A stretch of DNA of 64,000 nt from Phoebastria nigripes (taxonomy: Eukaryota; Chordata; Aves; Procellariiformes; Diomedeidae): positions 100,742-164,741 of the forward strand of contig JAYKAV010002930.1 in NCBI GenBank assembly GCA_035582835.1, written 5' to 3'. This document shows positions 22,921 through 36,324 of the stretch, one piece after another. How positions within the stretch are numbered: the first letter of the stretch is position 1; each line of letters starts with the position of its first letter. A program made the position numbers and the translations under genes. The notes under the pieces were generated by a model, which saw nothing but the letters and a program-made list of their open reading frames with translations, was not told the origin of the DNA and ran no database searches.

Positions 22921-25900
22921 TTTATTTCCCTGTCCCTAACAAGCTTCTTATGTCACCTTATCTTGCTTGGTATCGCCTGACTTTTCAGAAGAGTATTTTG
23001 ATAATGCAATTCTCAATTGGCCAACATGAGGTCATGCCAAACACTTGGCATTAGAATTATTAAAAAGGAGGCTATAAGGATCCCAAGTGACACATCCAAA
23101 ACCAGATCCCTTCAAATGAAACATTTATCGTATTTGTTCTGATATACTCTGTAAGTTATAGTAATAACCCTACAACCCCTTCAACACCTTAACTAAGTTG
23201 TTAAAATCCTTTGTTAGAATACAGTGGGAATTGCCACAGGAGTGCAAATAGTATAAATGTTAAAATTACATTTTTCTGTCATAGGTATTACTAATATTTA
23301 TTTTCCAAACTAATGACAGTAAGTCTTAACTAAATTACTATTTTGACTATAATTTGTAGATAAGAGATTTGTGCATAGCAATTCAAGATAAAATGATTNT
23401 GTTCACTTTACCACTTCCAACAGCTCTGGAGCGACTTTGAGATAATTACTCTCGTGTTATTATAATATGTGTAATTTCTTAAGGTCCTGCTTCTGAAGTG
23501 ATAAGAATAATTAAATAATAGAGGTTATGGATGTAATGAAACAATCACCTTTCATTTGCTCTTGTGCTCATTTTTTTTAAAAAAATTTTTCCATCTCCCG
23601 TCCCCTATCCTCAGANGTATAATTATAGCAACAATATTCCTCCAGACTTATGTTTATACTCTTATCAAACTCCCCATTTTTAAGTGCTACCAATATGAAG
23701 AGGCTGCAAGGAGGCTATTAATAGCACTTTATAGCAAGTGGTGTCCTTTTCTTACTTTTTCCTAAGAAAAAGTGACTCAATAGCCCTTATTTTTAGGTCA
23801 GGTATTTTCTTTCTATAATAAAGTTCACCAGTGTTGAGATCATCAAGAATTTTTTCAGTGGGGGAAAAGTTCTGACCTATGACTAAAAAACATTTACAAA
23901 AGAATTGAGCCCAATGTGTGGGTTATTTAAAGTAAAATTGTTGACTTTTGCTGGCTTACATGCCTAAAGAATTTAGTAGAAAATAAAATGCTACTCTTTG
24001 AGTGGAACAACCTGTTTCTCTGCTCCTCAGAACCAGGCAGCGCGGACAGAGAGCATCCCAGTAGAATTCACCTTATCAGTTGTACTTTATAATTAAAGTG
24101 TTGCAAGAATCACTGAAAAATTATAGAAAACATTTACAGTTGTGAGGAAGTAGGGTTATAAGATATACTACTGGTGTTACCAAGTAAACTGCTTTTTTAA
24201 CAACAATTCCAACCTGGAACACAGAAATATGAGAGAGTGAGGCACAGCAAACAGCAGATTTCCACAGCTCATGTTCTTCATCTTTCCCATGGATTTGTAG
24301 TGGACTGAAATGGATGTACTCACTGAATTTTTTTCATATCCATAGCAGAAAAGATGGGCTTAAATCTGTTTTTTCTTTTATGTCCAATACTCTCTGACCA
24401 GGTTCTTTCAGATATTCCACATGTGGAGGATGTAATGTTTAATATCAAATTTACTTATTTAAAGATACTTGATGTTATACGGGATTTCTGATTTAGCAGA
24501 GTGATAGTATATCGGATAACACAATCCAAATGTAAGTTACACTTACCAAAATATATATAGCAATTGCAATATACAGTTCAATTGCAAAACCAGTATGATT
24601 CCCATTACCAGTCTCTATAATATGCTCACCGTCACAATGCTGGGAGTCCCAAATCAACATGGGTTGAAGCCAGCTCAAACCCGTTGCTGTCTTCAAAATT
24701 ATTTTGATAGTTGTTCAGTTTTTATACTCTATGTTGGGCTGAGACAAGTATTCACTNCCCCCCATGCTGGTGTGGCTAACTCAGGGAGACATTCACACTC
24801 TTTTAATGAACTCAGGGAGAAACATTTACACCACCAGTTGGTCCACTCAGCTGTTGATAGCTGTTTATCTAAAACAAAGGCTACCTTCCCTCTTTGTGCT
24901 GAGATAAAATCAGCTTCTTTACAACAGCTGAGGTCAGTCACACTCTGCATTATTCCCTGAGCTTCAGGGGAAAATTGTCCTTGCCCATCTCCACTGAGCC
25001 TTCTTCCATTTTAGGGCTTTATTGCTCAGTCGCAAACTTCTAATTTCCTTGAGTNCAACTCTGATATTCCAAGTCTGGATATATGGAGACTATGCATTCA
25101 AACCTATAGCTCCACGGCTTAGCACACCAGCATTTCACACCTCTTTATTATTAAGGGGTTTGTTTGTTTGCTAGTTTATTTCTAGACACATAATTTTACA
25201 ATGTTTATTTATGTAGTGGCACATTTATATTGAGTCAATTCTGTAAGTTGAAAACTTTTTTCATTCTCCTGAAAGCTGCCATGAAAAAATTGTTATCCTA
25301 AGCAAAAGACTACATTCCTANTCTTTCCCTTGATATTTAATATTGACTAAAAGAACAGTATGTTTTATTCATTAATCAAAAACACTTATTTGAAAACAAA
25401 AATGATTGGACTTTCAACTGCTTAGGTAAAATTTTGCAGGCGTGGTTTCAATTTGTTTGTAATTAGTATGATTTTTAATTTTTTTTCTATATTGTGTTTA
25501 TAACTTCTACTGTTATTTTTATTGTTCTTATTGTACAAGCCAAAGTTTATACTGCTGTATCATCTAGATAGAGCAGACTTGGCTCTAAATTAGCTGTCTT
25601 GAATGCTGATAACAGTGTAACTATGGCAAGACGAGGTTCCTCACAGGGTACCAGGATCAGCATTTGTGGAGCCCAGACAGGTCTTGCAGCTTTCACTGAA
25701 CTCTCTGCTGATCGCAGCAGGTTTCATTACCCTGTTACCTGTGTGAAACTAAAGGATGCATCTTACACAGCTGCAGATTACCCTTGCTGGAATGCCATAT
25801 AGATCTGATATATTTATTATGTGTCTATGTTCCAAGCAAAACATTTGTTTAAACTTGAAGTATATACTTTAAATACGTATTTCCAACTTATGATACCTAT

Positions 25901-27229
25901 TTCTTTATAGTAATGGCTTCTTTTGGGATAACGTAGAAAGGATAACCAATTATCATTACAGGGTTGGTCAGTGCCAGCNCTGATGGCCGATTTGACAGCT
26001 AATGAACCAATATGATGTTGAAAGTCCGTAATGTTCCAGTGAGCCAGTCATTAAATGCAGTAATGAAAGTTTTTTGAAGGGATTATTACTGTTCTAAACT
26101 GTATTTAGTGATTTGTAGCAGACATTTCCTTCTCGATATTTGCATTATGAGGCAACTGATTTGGAAATTCAGTAATTCCTGTGTGTTTAACAAGCAAATT
26201 TCTACCAGTTATAAAGCCAGACATAGTGTGTTACACTAGCTGAGTAATTGTTGTCAACTGAGCCAACAGAATACTTGCCATACTTTTCCTGCTGATATAT
26301 CGACTTTAATTTTTATTTCTTTATATTGATGGGCACAGAGGGTTATGATCCATTTCTACACTGCTTAATCTCAATTTAAAAGAAGTTGTGAATTATATTT
26401 GAGAATATGAAAAAGGGAGCCTAACAGCAGAGGTTTGATAACCCTGCAGACTCAAATGCTACTTTCACCTTCATGCTGACCTCTAGTAACACTTTATTAC
26501 ATTCCTGGAGGATTAGGCAGAAAGCACGCAAAGCTTAAAATCAACCCAGGGCTAAACAGGAATTCAGACTAACTGTCAATCTCTTTACAAANCTACTATA
26601 TTCACTCACTGTCTCCAATCCTGTTTTCACTAATTTTATCAGGAAAAGAACTTCAGAGAAGCATGTGTCGTAGCTGAAACACTGATTGATTAACCCTCTC
26701 TTCCAGAATCTTTTGACCTTATCTTCAGTACAAAGTAGTGTCATGCTAAAACACATCTGTAAAGTTAAGCTAGCTAATGTAACACTGACCAGAATTTTGT
26801 GATCATTATAGACTAGGACAGGCTACATCAGTCATAGTTAATCTGAACTTGGNCCAGAGTTTTGTCATAATTCAGCTCACCCAGTATAAAATGTGGTTCT
26901 TTGTCTGCCTCAGGTACCTGATCATAGTCAGCCTCATGATAGCTTACTTAGTTCTTCACAGCTCATCTAACATAATAAAACTCTGTAGTAGGGCAAAATC
27001 CTAGAGAATTTTGTCTTTCCTCGGGGAGGTTGCTCGATTTCAGTGTTTTGATTTCTACATCTTTAAATCAGTCTAAAAATAATAACAGAAAAAAGTTATT
27101 TTTTTCCATTTATTCTTCCATAGGTTTTTGAAAATTCTCCTGTCTTCTACATATTCTACATATTTATTTGACCACCATTTGTTGCAGCATCGAAGCACTC
27201 TACCACAATTAGCTAATGCACATTCTTAC
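22921..27229. other. AT-rich non-coding stretch
   Basis: No supported gene. Open frames at 24595-24960 (+) and 24493-24950 (-) overlap each other on opposite strands and have no domains. On the - strand a donor-like TTTTG/GTAAGTG lies near 24547, but no convincing exon leads to it. A T8-A7-T5 tract lies at 23571-23590. Confidence 0.5.
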
Positions 27230-27259
27230 AAATGGAAGAACTGGGGCACAGAAAAGTTA

Positions 27260-27365
27260 GGGCCTAGATTGTCAAAAGTATTTAGTGACCTCATTCTCAT
27301 TGATTCAATACCCGAAAGTGACTGTAGGGGAGTGGGATATCTAAGTATCTATAAAAATCTGGGGC
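27260..27365. repeat. Degenerate palindromic (foldback) interspersed repeat
   Basis: The left arm, GGGCCTAGATTGTCAAAAGT followed by ATTTAG, pairs imperfectly with the reverse complement of the right arm, which ends AAAAATCTGGGGC. By hand alignment about 18 of 25 positions match. The centre, TTCTCATTGATTCAATA, is itself nearly self-complementary. This resembles a palindromic repeat I know from turtle, crocodilian and bird genomes (TTCAAAAGTATTTAGGTGCC-type arms around a CATTGATTTCAATG centre). It is probably a very old non-autonomous DNA transposon remnant. Just upstream (27230-27257) the words ACTGGGGCACAGAAAAG recall another ancient repeat tail. Confidence 0.5.
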
Positions 27366-28065
27366 AAGTAATTTAAACAAGAGCATGCAGGAAGTGTGTG
27401 GTGCAACAGCATATTAAGTTAAGGCCCTTAACCTTGAGGACCATGCATTTCTTTTACCATTAGACTCATTCACTTACTAATACTTAAAGTTGAATTACAG
27501 TTGTTTTCCTTCAGTCAAATGGAAAGTTTTTATCTTGATGTTTTAGAAGACTGAAGAATATAGTAATTTTTTTTTGACAAAACATGTTGTATTTTGGTTT
27601 AAGATTAGTTTCAGGTTGTGGTCACAAGAACAGAATTTATTTGTTCTTGTTAGATTTGCTACTAAAAAGGGGTTCAAGGTACATCTTTCATTCTTAAATT
27701 TATCCTGAAGTTTACATAGCNACATTCTTAGTCACTATATCGGATGGCCTATTCAAAATATTTCAAAAGGCTTCATTCAACCTAGAAATATTAAATGTCT
27801 TGAGTTATAAAATAAAAGCCTGGATGACTATAGATTTAATGGCTGGCTTAAATAGTTCCATTATTTTCTTCCATCATTCCACTATGATGAAGTATCCATT
27901 TTAAATACTGAGGAAATTCAGTGTTATTAACACCGTTCTTGAAAGACTACTGCATAAAGGCTTGGCAATGAGTTTTGTCATCTCAGGATTAAAAGTACAT
28001 AGTTTGTCGAGTTTATGTTTTGACATTTCTAGTTTTACTTCAAAGATAGGGTTAACTGCCTTTCA
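27366..28065. other. Non-coding stretch before a CR1 copy
   Basis: AT-rich, with no gene or repeat recognised apart from short T runs. Confidence 0.55.
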
Positions 28066-28365
28066 TGGTCTCTTCTCCCAAGTAACAAGCAATAGGACAA
28101 GAGGAAATGGCCTCAAGTTGCATCGGGGCAGTTTAGGTTGGATATTAGGAAAAATTTCTTCACCAAAAGGGTTGTCAAGCACTGGAACAGGCTGCCCAGG
28201 GAAGTGGTTGAGTCACCATCCCTGGAGGCATTTAAAAGACGTGTAGATGTGGTGCTTAGGGACATGGTTTAGTGGTGGACTTGGCAGTGCTAGGTTAACG
28301 GTTGGACTTGATGATCTTAAAGGTCTTTTCCAACCTAAACTATTCTATGATTCTATGATTCTATG
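28066..28365 (+). mobile_element. 5'-truncated CR1 LINE, about 300 bp
   Basis: Sense-orientation CR1 3' end. It begins near GGTCTCTTCTCCCAAGTAAC and continues through AGGACAAGAGGAAATGGCCT, GGCTGCCCAGGGAAGTGGTTG and CATCCCTGGAGGCATTTAAA. The end is GGTTGGACTTGATGATCTTA, TTTTCCAACC and the tail ATTCTATGATTCTATGATTC. The TTTAAAAGACGTGTAGATGTGG and GGACATGGTTTAGTGG words mark a different subfamily from the copies at 6262 and 40170. It covers only the last codons of ORF2 and the 3' untranslated region, so the two short open frames over it (27962-28246 and 28247-28492) are not genes. Confidence 0.96.
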
Positions 28366-31300
28366 TGGTTGTGTCTTGAGATACACAACCCTAAACATGT
28401 ATTTCCACACTAAGATGATGTCTTCCTTTCCAAAATGCTCCTCATTTAACCACCACACCTTAAAAAAACGTGTGTTCCCATCTCTTAAATGAAATATTCA
28501 TAACAATATGAATCAGATAAATTATAGAAGCATGCATAAAACAAATGTTAAGAANGATAGCCTTTGAGTTACGAAGAATCACAGGAAGCAGAGAAATGGG
28601 AAATCAAGATTTAAAACTGGAGAGGAAGCAATAGGGAAGTAGATACCTATTAATCAAGTAATAACCAAAGTTTCATCTGTTGTGAAACTGGTTTAGGTCA
28701 ATTAATGGAGAATCTAAATGAGAGTGAATTAAAAACATATAGAAAGGTAAGAACTANGAGGGCATATATAATATGAAAATGTGTTTGTGTGTGTGATAGA
28801 GAAGATAGAGAGAGAAAGGGTGAGAGACAGGTTTTGTTTCATTTGGCGGAAGAGTTGAGAACAACCTAATACCGTGTGCTTCAATTTCTGCCACTTCATA
28901 ATTTTCTGTGTTTTGAAATTGGTCACCGGAGGACAGTTTTAATTACTTCACCGTTAGAAGAGTGTTGATTGGTTCTGTGAAGTTTTGGGGGAGTCATTCT
29001 CTTTGGGTTTGTACTTTTTTAAGCATAGTTACCTAAAGGCTTCCCTTATCTAAGTGAAGACTGTGTGACTTTGTTCGAAGACCTATCCAACTGATGAGAT
29101 AAATATTGAGATTTAAGGGGCCTAGCAGATTTTTTCCAAGTCTCTCACACAGCACTAGTGAATGGAATATAAAGTTGTTGCATGTCTTGCAGCCTTTCAG
29201 CTTCATAAGCACTATAAATACAGTTTACTCAATCACTAAATAGGTAGGTTAAATATAGCCTAAAGGACAGGTATCCTTTCCTCATTAATGTGACATAAAC
29301 AATTTTTTCTTTCAGTGTAGTGAAGACATGTTAATTTTATGTACCCATCTTTTGTAACTGAAAATGAGATCCAGTTTAGATGTCTACCCACAACTGAGTG
29401 TTGGGAATTCACCTAAAGACTGTATATAACCTTTTGTCTGTGGCTGTCAAAGTTTGTATATGGGTTATGCCCTCCCATTTTTGTTCACATCTTTAAGCTT
29501 TGAAACACTTTGTCAGAAAACAGTATTTTCAGCACTACAAGCTAGATTAATTAGTGGCCATATGTAATTTCCAAGTCATGGACCTCCAAACGTGCACATA
29601 ATAAGCTGTGTGCTCCCGCTATGTCTGCCAATTAGACAGAAAAATATCAAAAGGGTAAGATATGAAGGCAGTTTAATTTTACGTTGCACAATCAAAAGGG
29701 TTGTTAGTTTCCAGATAGCATCACAAGGGGCTTAATAACAGTTACCCATGAGCAGATATTGTCCATCAGTTATCGACTGATATAAAATACAGAAGCCAGC
29801 CATGTTGTTTCAATACATGGCATTTGGAATATCACTGTATGCAATTATTGAGGGAAAGTTTTGTATCATCCAANTCAGAGACTAAAATTTGTGGTTTACT
29901 TAAATCTAGCCTCATATGTGACCAGTCTCATTATTTTAAAGATAAAGGCCAGCTTCTCCTTCTGTCATTTCTCTGCAGCTNGATTTACGTACACACATGG
30001 AGGTGGCTTGAGGTTGCTACAGTTACTGCTACTGACTGTTCAGTTTTCTGTGAGATCCAGGCAACCAGGAAAAACAGCACAGATTATTTCATTTTCTGTT
30101 GCCTCTCTACTAACAGATCATTCACTTAGGATAAGTGGGTGGGGAGTCAGTCAGGAAAAAGGTGGAGAATAAAAAGTCAAGTCCATGAGAACTATTCTCT
30201 TCAAGCTTCTTTTGTAGGCCTTGGCTATCATATGAGTGCAACTAAGGACAGTACTTTTTTGGTGGAATGCAGGCATATATCTATATAAAGATACACAACT
30301 TTGTCGCCTGAAAGCTACCGTATAATAAAGAATTGTCCGTACTAAGTGTGTATCTTTACACACTTAACTTTATCTTTTTATCTTTATCTGTCTTGTGGAA
30401 GTGCTAACCTTTCAGTGAGCCTATAAGATCCCAGTAAACACATTACTTTTGTCAGTAGCTTTGTAGGGATTGGAAACAATATAGTTAACATCTCCAAAAT
30501 AGACCATTTTAGCCTAGGTGGATGTTAAGGGAAAGAGATTAAACTACCTCAGTGTAAAAGAACATTTGCAGTTATATGACGTTATTATTATTTTTTTAAA
30601 GACAGTTGAAGAAATTATTATTTTAATGGGCTTTATTGTTGCACTTACAGTACAAGCCCCCAGATATCATAATACTAGGTGCGTAAAATAAAGTTTCTCT
30701 TCTCAGCCAATGAAACAGCATTTTTCATCTTCTTCTGGAAAAAAAGTAGACTTCAGGAAAGATCTCTGACAGTGTTTTCAAGACAACCTGCTGTATACTT
30801 TTAAAGAGAGTAGGAATAAAACTCAGTGCCCAGCAGAGGCTGCTTGATTTCTAATAGCTTCAGTGAGTGCTTCCAGGCAGAATGGAGAAAGTCTGTCTTA
30901 ACTGCTACTAGCTGTACATGCCTTTGTGGCAGGTGGGAATGTTCTCTCTCTTGTTGAACACAAATGGTAGGTGAACTGGAAACAAAGAATGAGCCCCATT
31001 TTTTATAGTGTTTTCATTCTTTTTACTTAATGAGCAATTTCCTTTTATTTGTGTTTCCACTTTGCAACAAAATTTCCAGGTAGGTTGTTATTTTGGCATA
31101 TACGATAATACACCACTTCAGGTGTGACTATTTTAGGTTTTCTACTGTTTTGTAGGCAGAATACGGGACAAATTCACCAGTACATTTCAGCAGCTTTGTG
31201 CCAGCCTGGTGGCACAAAGCAGCCATGAACCTGACTTAACAGACCAGTTAAATTGGGTTTATGGCCTCTTTGGGCTGTTGGAATATTGCAAAACAGCTGG

Positions 31301-31558
31301 AGTGCATTGCTGATGTATCTGGCCCTAAATTGCTTGAATGGTATGAAATACTATTGTACGACTGTCCCATGGAGATCCTCTCAAAACTGCATTCATCTAG
31401 TGACTTTGCACCAGCAAACTTGTGCTTTAAATGAAGGCACCTGGTATGTACCACATTATGTAGCTTTCATGTTAGTAGACTTGATGTACTTCAAAAGTGA
31501 TGCTAAACACCATCGTTAATCTCATTTCAGTAGGATAACTGACTGAGACATCGGATGC
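28366..31558. other. AT-rich non-coding stretch
   Basis: No supported gene. It contains a TG/GA-rich tract at 28781-28830. The two overlapping + strand frames near 29824-30172 contain Ns and have no domain signal. Confidence 0.55.
28781..28830. repeat. TG-then-GA low-complexity tract
   Basis: A short (TG)n run changes into GATAGAGA-type purine-rich sequence. Compound microsatellite, no other meaning visible. Confidence 0.75.
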
Positions 31559-31581
31559 ATCTGTACTATTATAGTACAGAT
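31559..31581. repeat. Perfect inverted repeat, 10-bp arms and 3-nt loop
   Basis: ATCTGTACTA, spacer TTA, TAGTACAGAT. The arms match perfectly and would form a compact hairpin in single-stranded DNA or RNA. It is too short for a microRNA precursor on its own, and neighbouring sequence does not extend the stem. Confidence 0.6.
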
Positions 31582-32162
31582 CAGGCATGCACTTTCAAAG
31601 TGAATTGCCAGTCATTGCTCTTCCTGCATTCTGGTTCATATCATGAAACCATTCTGGAGCACACATTATATGCCTTTTGAATGAAGCGAAAAAGAAAGCC
31701 GCACTCTGGGAGCAGCCCTACTGCATCCCAACAACTAATGAGCATTCAGCCCTCAGGACTAGATTACCGTTCATACTTCAGGTGCTTACCATTAACTGTT
31801 TCACTCCAGGTCTGCTCTTACTTGTCCTCCACTACTTGCTAATGGACACAGGGAGACATATGGGACTTGTCCATGCTACTGTACACTCAGGAGCAGTCAT
31901 AGGTTTCCTGAAATTAATCAAGTCCTTGCCGTAATTTCTGGATCCTTGAGATAGGATTCTAGCCCTTTGAGGAAACGAAGTTGAATTCCTTCTTTTATAT
32001 GATATCACAACTGAAGTTTTTCATAGATTTTCCTCAAGCTTTTCTCTTTTGCAAATTTATTTTTTTAACAATTGTATTGTAACAACATATTCCAACTCCA
32101 GCTGCTCTCTTCAAGGACTGTTTGTACGTTCTGTGGATCTAGACTTCTCAAAGTCTGCACAT

Positions 32163-32176
32163 ACACACTAGTGTGT
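32163..32176. repeat. 14-bp perfect palindrome ACACACTAGTGTGT
   Basis: A self-complementary sequence in a CA/TG-rich context. It may be a by-product of the alternating purine-pyrimidine tract, with no known binding factor implied. Confidence 0.6.
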
Positions 32177-34117
32177 GCGCTCACACTCTCTCCACCCCCT
32201 CCCCCCAAAGAATCATGAGTTGAGACTTCAGATTACTGAGGTAATTGTCTATATACTGAGGCAATAGATTATATTGCCTTTAACACAGCCATGTCAACAT
32301 AAAGCCGGTGCAGGGATAATCTTTGCATAGGTTAACTCTCAAGCAATTTCGTACTTAATAACTGTCAAGACAAACCTTTTTGTGTCATATTTCTCAAATA
32401 CTTACTACTAAGGTTCATACACTCAAGGCACATCTTTGTGGCAGATTCATGGTGATGAGCATTAGCTATTTATCTCCTGCTCCCTAATGCAGTGCTTCCA
32501 CTTGTTTTTGTCTTTCATCTGGTATTGGGGGGAGGTTGAGCCGGAGATGAGCTGTCCCGCTGTAGAGAAAACATGAGATTTTCCAACTTGACATTAGAAG
32601 AAAAAGCAATGCTGAAGATGGATTGAATCAATTAGAGGAAAAGACAATATGCTGACTTAAGTGCATAAACCACAGGTTTACTATTGTTGCCCTACGTACT
32701 TATATTTTAATTACCATCAGCTCACGCTAGCGTAAATCTTCAAGCATTGCACATTATGAGATGCTAATTAGTAAAAGGGTGTTGCACTGAACATCGGCTG
32801 CAGTTTACAAACTAATGGAAGATTTTGTTTCCATAGATTGTATTGCAACAATCCAATCTTGAGTTGAGAACAATGTAAATTTCATTAACAAGGTCCACAT
32901 CACCCACCCCAAAAGTCCCATTCTATAGGCCAGATGGAGATGGTATTAAGTAAATAAAATGTTTGTATGAACAGCTGTTATATGATCAGCTATTAGCAGT
33001 TGAAATTCCAAAGCTACATGCAGATTGCACACTCTAATAAAAGTTGCCAATAAGAAGAAAAGACATAATCACCCTTTACCTTCTGACTGATGTGTTCAGT
33101 AACCAGCAATTATCCATGGTGGTTTAGCTGTCTAGGTGTCTCAGTTTATTATTTTAATCTAGCTTTCATCCAGGTCCTTTGATGAGTCCCTTGTTCCATA
33201 CATCCTTTTGTTACTTTCAACAAACTATATTCCATAAGCAATAGTTTGGAAACACAACGTTGCTTGGTTAGTCAGTTCTAATTTATTTTTGTTTAGATGC
33301 AAGGTGAAAAACAAATATTTGCATGATCAATTAAAAGAGATTGCCACAACGTGTTCCTGATGTCATTGTAGGCTCTTCGGGGGGAACAGTAGATTCTGAC
33401 CCTCTCTTACTTGACTGGATTTACATCTGTGTAACTTCATTGCTCTGAACTGAGTTAGATTTGAGTTTTAAAAGCAGAATATAGTATGGAGGCAAATAAA
33501 TAGTGAATATAGCCAAGTTCTTTGGTGAGGCCAACTAATACCCATATCCACCCATACCCAAACCACTGTATCTTCACACAGAACAAGGGATCCATACGCC
33601 TTTTGGGAACCATCCCTGACTCCCTTCCTACTGAATCATGTTCCCAAATTGTTTGGGAGAACATGAGTTAGCTCAGGCTAAAGACATGCCAGAAGCCATT
33701 CATGTTGTGTAACTATGTAGACAATAGCTCTTCAGTTCCTGAAAATATTCAAGTGGTACGTTCGATTTGTGAGCAGAGAGGTAGCTGTTGTGTCTCTGTG
33801 CAGGTCTTTCAGCCACGCACTGAGTTAATTCACGCTTAGCTGACAGTTGGTATTGCTATAATACTGGAATCCTATTAATGACCAGTTTCTAGATTTCATT
33901 TTATTAGTTAAAAAACTTACAAGTTATTACCAACAATATAAAAATAAATAACAAGTCAAATTTTCTTGTTTTCAGAGACTGGGAGCTGTAGCAAGGCCTT
34001 GCAGGTGTTCATTATATGGCATTTACTCTAAGTAATGGATTCTTACAACTTACAGGTGTCACACAGATTTTGTGAATTTATAGCGCCAAATGACATTACA
34101 TCTATGAATCACAGTCC

Positions 34118-34133
34118 ATGTTGCTAGCAACAT
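34118..34133. promoter_or_regulatory. 16-bp perfect palindrome resembling an RFX X-box
   Basis: ATGTTGCTAGCAACAT reads identically on both strands. The core GTTGCT/AGCAAC matches the RFX half-site (RGYAAC) on both strands with no spacer, as in X-box elements bound by RFX transcription factors. X-boxes are best known near ciliary and MHC class II genes, but no promoter is visible here, so any role would be as a distal element. Confidence 0.35.
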
Positions 34134-36324
34134 TAAGACTGAAATCTGTTTTTCATGCTACTGTGAATTCATGTTCTGTCTGAACTTAGGAGATAAATTT
34201 TATGCTGATGAAATTCTCTTTTATTCTGAATCTTTAAACATAAAAACAAATCTGAAGAACTCACCATTGCAGAGAAAAAAATGTTTTTAATCTGGAGTGA
34301 CTTTTTGATCAAATCATATTTTTATAGCTTTATCCTGTCTGTCGTTTACAGCAATTCACAGATGGCTGTCCATTCACATGGACGAGTACTGATTTATAGT
34401 AACATATTTTTAAAGATAGACCAAGGAGAAGGAACAGTGTGGACAATTCATTAGAAGCACAACAACATAGCAAATTGCTAAACACAGTTAAGGTTTGCTA
34501 AGGAGCAAAATGCCAATTTTAGAAAATGGCCTTTCTCAGCTTGAAAACCTGAGCTAGTATCCAAAACCNAAGAGACCTGTCAGTAGAGAGAGATGTTGAG
34601 AAAAATTAGCCTCAGTTGCTACTCTACAAACATATTTATTCCTATTAACATCACTTAGTTTTATATTAAGCAGGCACTTTTAAAATGGCATTCACTAGCT
34701 TTTTGTTTGTTTTTCAATTAAACTGATTGGTTGACTGCTTGACATCCATCTGAGACACATACATAATTTATGGTTAGGTTTCAAAGTGCTTTTGTTTATT
34801 TTTGTGGTACAGAAGCACTCTCAAGACTATTGTTTAAAAAGATGACTTCCAAGGAAATAGTGTCATTCTAGCCATAGCTAAGGTTTGCAGGATCTTCATA
34901 TTCTGAATCAACACGCAAGTGGAATATTCCAAAGTACTGGGCAGTAAGGAAGTACAAACTCGATTATTCCTCATTTTTGAAAATCCTATGATTTCATTTG
35001 TATTTCTAAATCTGTACTTAGGAGCTTAGCATTGCGCTCTTACTTTAAAGGGAAAATCATGAATGATGATTTTAATACCTTATATTCAGATGAGCATGGG
35101 TGAACCTAGCCAAAATATCCAACAGCAGAAACTTCATTGTATTACATATCTGCTTGAAAATTAAGTACAGTATAAAAGTTAGTACATTTGCTGCTGATCT
35201 CAGTCAAGTTTCTGTGCTTAGGTAAAGTCCCAAAGTGTTCACAGTTTCCCATTAAAAAAAGGTTGCCCTATTCTTTGGTAATTCTTGTGTGAGAAAAATC
35301 CAACAACCTTGCAAACGGTAAGGAGCCAAAGGAAGAAACCTACTATAACATTATCTAACTTACTCTGTCTAGGAATGTGTGGCCAGACATTCTGTGGCAG
35401 AATTTTGCAGTTCACTTATGTAAGCTAACACACACATTTAAGAAAGCAAGTCTCAATGTGATATTAGATGTTAATTTTTCATTTGTTTTGATGGATTGTG
35501 GGTTTTTCTTGTTAAAGCGTGAGTCTGAATCTCCACTCATCTGGAGTCTGTCAATATTCGGAATTGAAGTATTGGTTCAAGACTGAAAGTAACTCTCTAT
35601 GTTGGCCAAATCACTACTGTGGATCTATTAAAAGCTCTGTAATACCTTAAGTAAAATATTTTTTTCCTGTGCATGTACCACCTCTGTGCTATCAGATTGT
35701 TTCTAAAAGATGAGGGAGGAAGATATTCTTCATTGTGGTAATAAAGGCTGTAAAAAGATTAGATATGGATTAGTTATATAGAAATCCTGTTTCAAAAAAT
35801 ATTTCTGTGAATAACATATGTTAATATTTTTACTAGAGAATAATATTAAATTTTGAGTCTCCAGAGGTTCCCATGGTTGTTTTGAACTGGTGGAAAATAA
35901 CCATTCAATTATAAAACAGATCAAAAGAAAAATAAGATAAACCATTATCCATATAAGGTCTGTGCATTCACCAACTGTGCATGTAACTATATTTTCTCAA
36001 AAATACAAATTATTTTTTAAATGTGTTCTTCCCAGAAGGTAACCTTATTATTGCATTTTCATATCTGATATGTGTCCACTCTGAAAACTATATATAGTTA
36101 AACCTTATACAATCAGCTGTTCTACATACTTGCTGTGTTCAACAGTGGTACAATATTTGATTTATTTTTCTATTGAAAAATCGTCTTATTTATGACTATA
36201 AGACAGAAATAAGTCAAGTAGGTTTACAGGAAAAATGTTAAATTCATTGCACATGACAAAGGACAGTGTAAATGATGCTTCACAATCCTATTTGCTCATC
36301 CAAATGTGATGTCATTTAATTTTC

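Larger units (their letters stand above)
31582..36324. other. Non-coding stretch with possible regulatory patches
   Basis: No supported gene. Notable within it are a 14-bp palindrome at 32163-32176, a motif-rich patch around 32690-32900 with homeodomain and SOX-like words, and an RFX-like palindrome at 34118-34133. The rest is AT-rich unique sequence. Confidence 0.5.

Noticed and set aside
24493..24960. Overlapping open frames on both strands near 24.6-24.9 kb, one with a GTAAGT donor-like site
   Set aside because: Neither strand has a matching acceptor and frame, and the two frames exclude each other. No homology recognised.
27962..28492. Two adjacent + strand open frames of 94 and 81 codons
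   Set aside because: They cover the 3' end of a CR1 element and its flanks.
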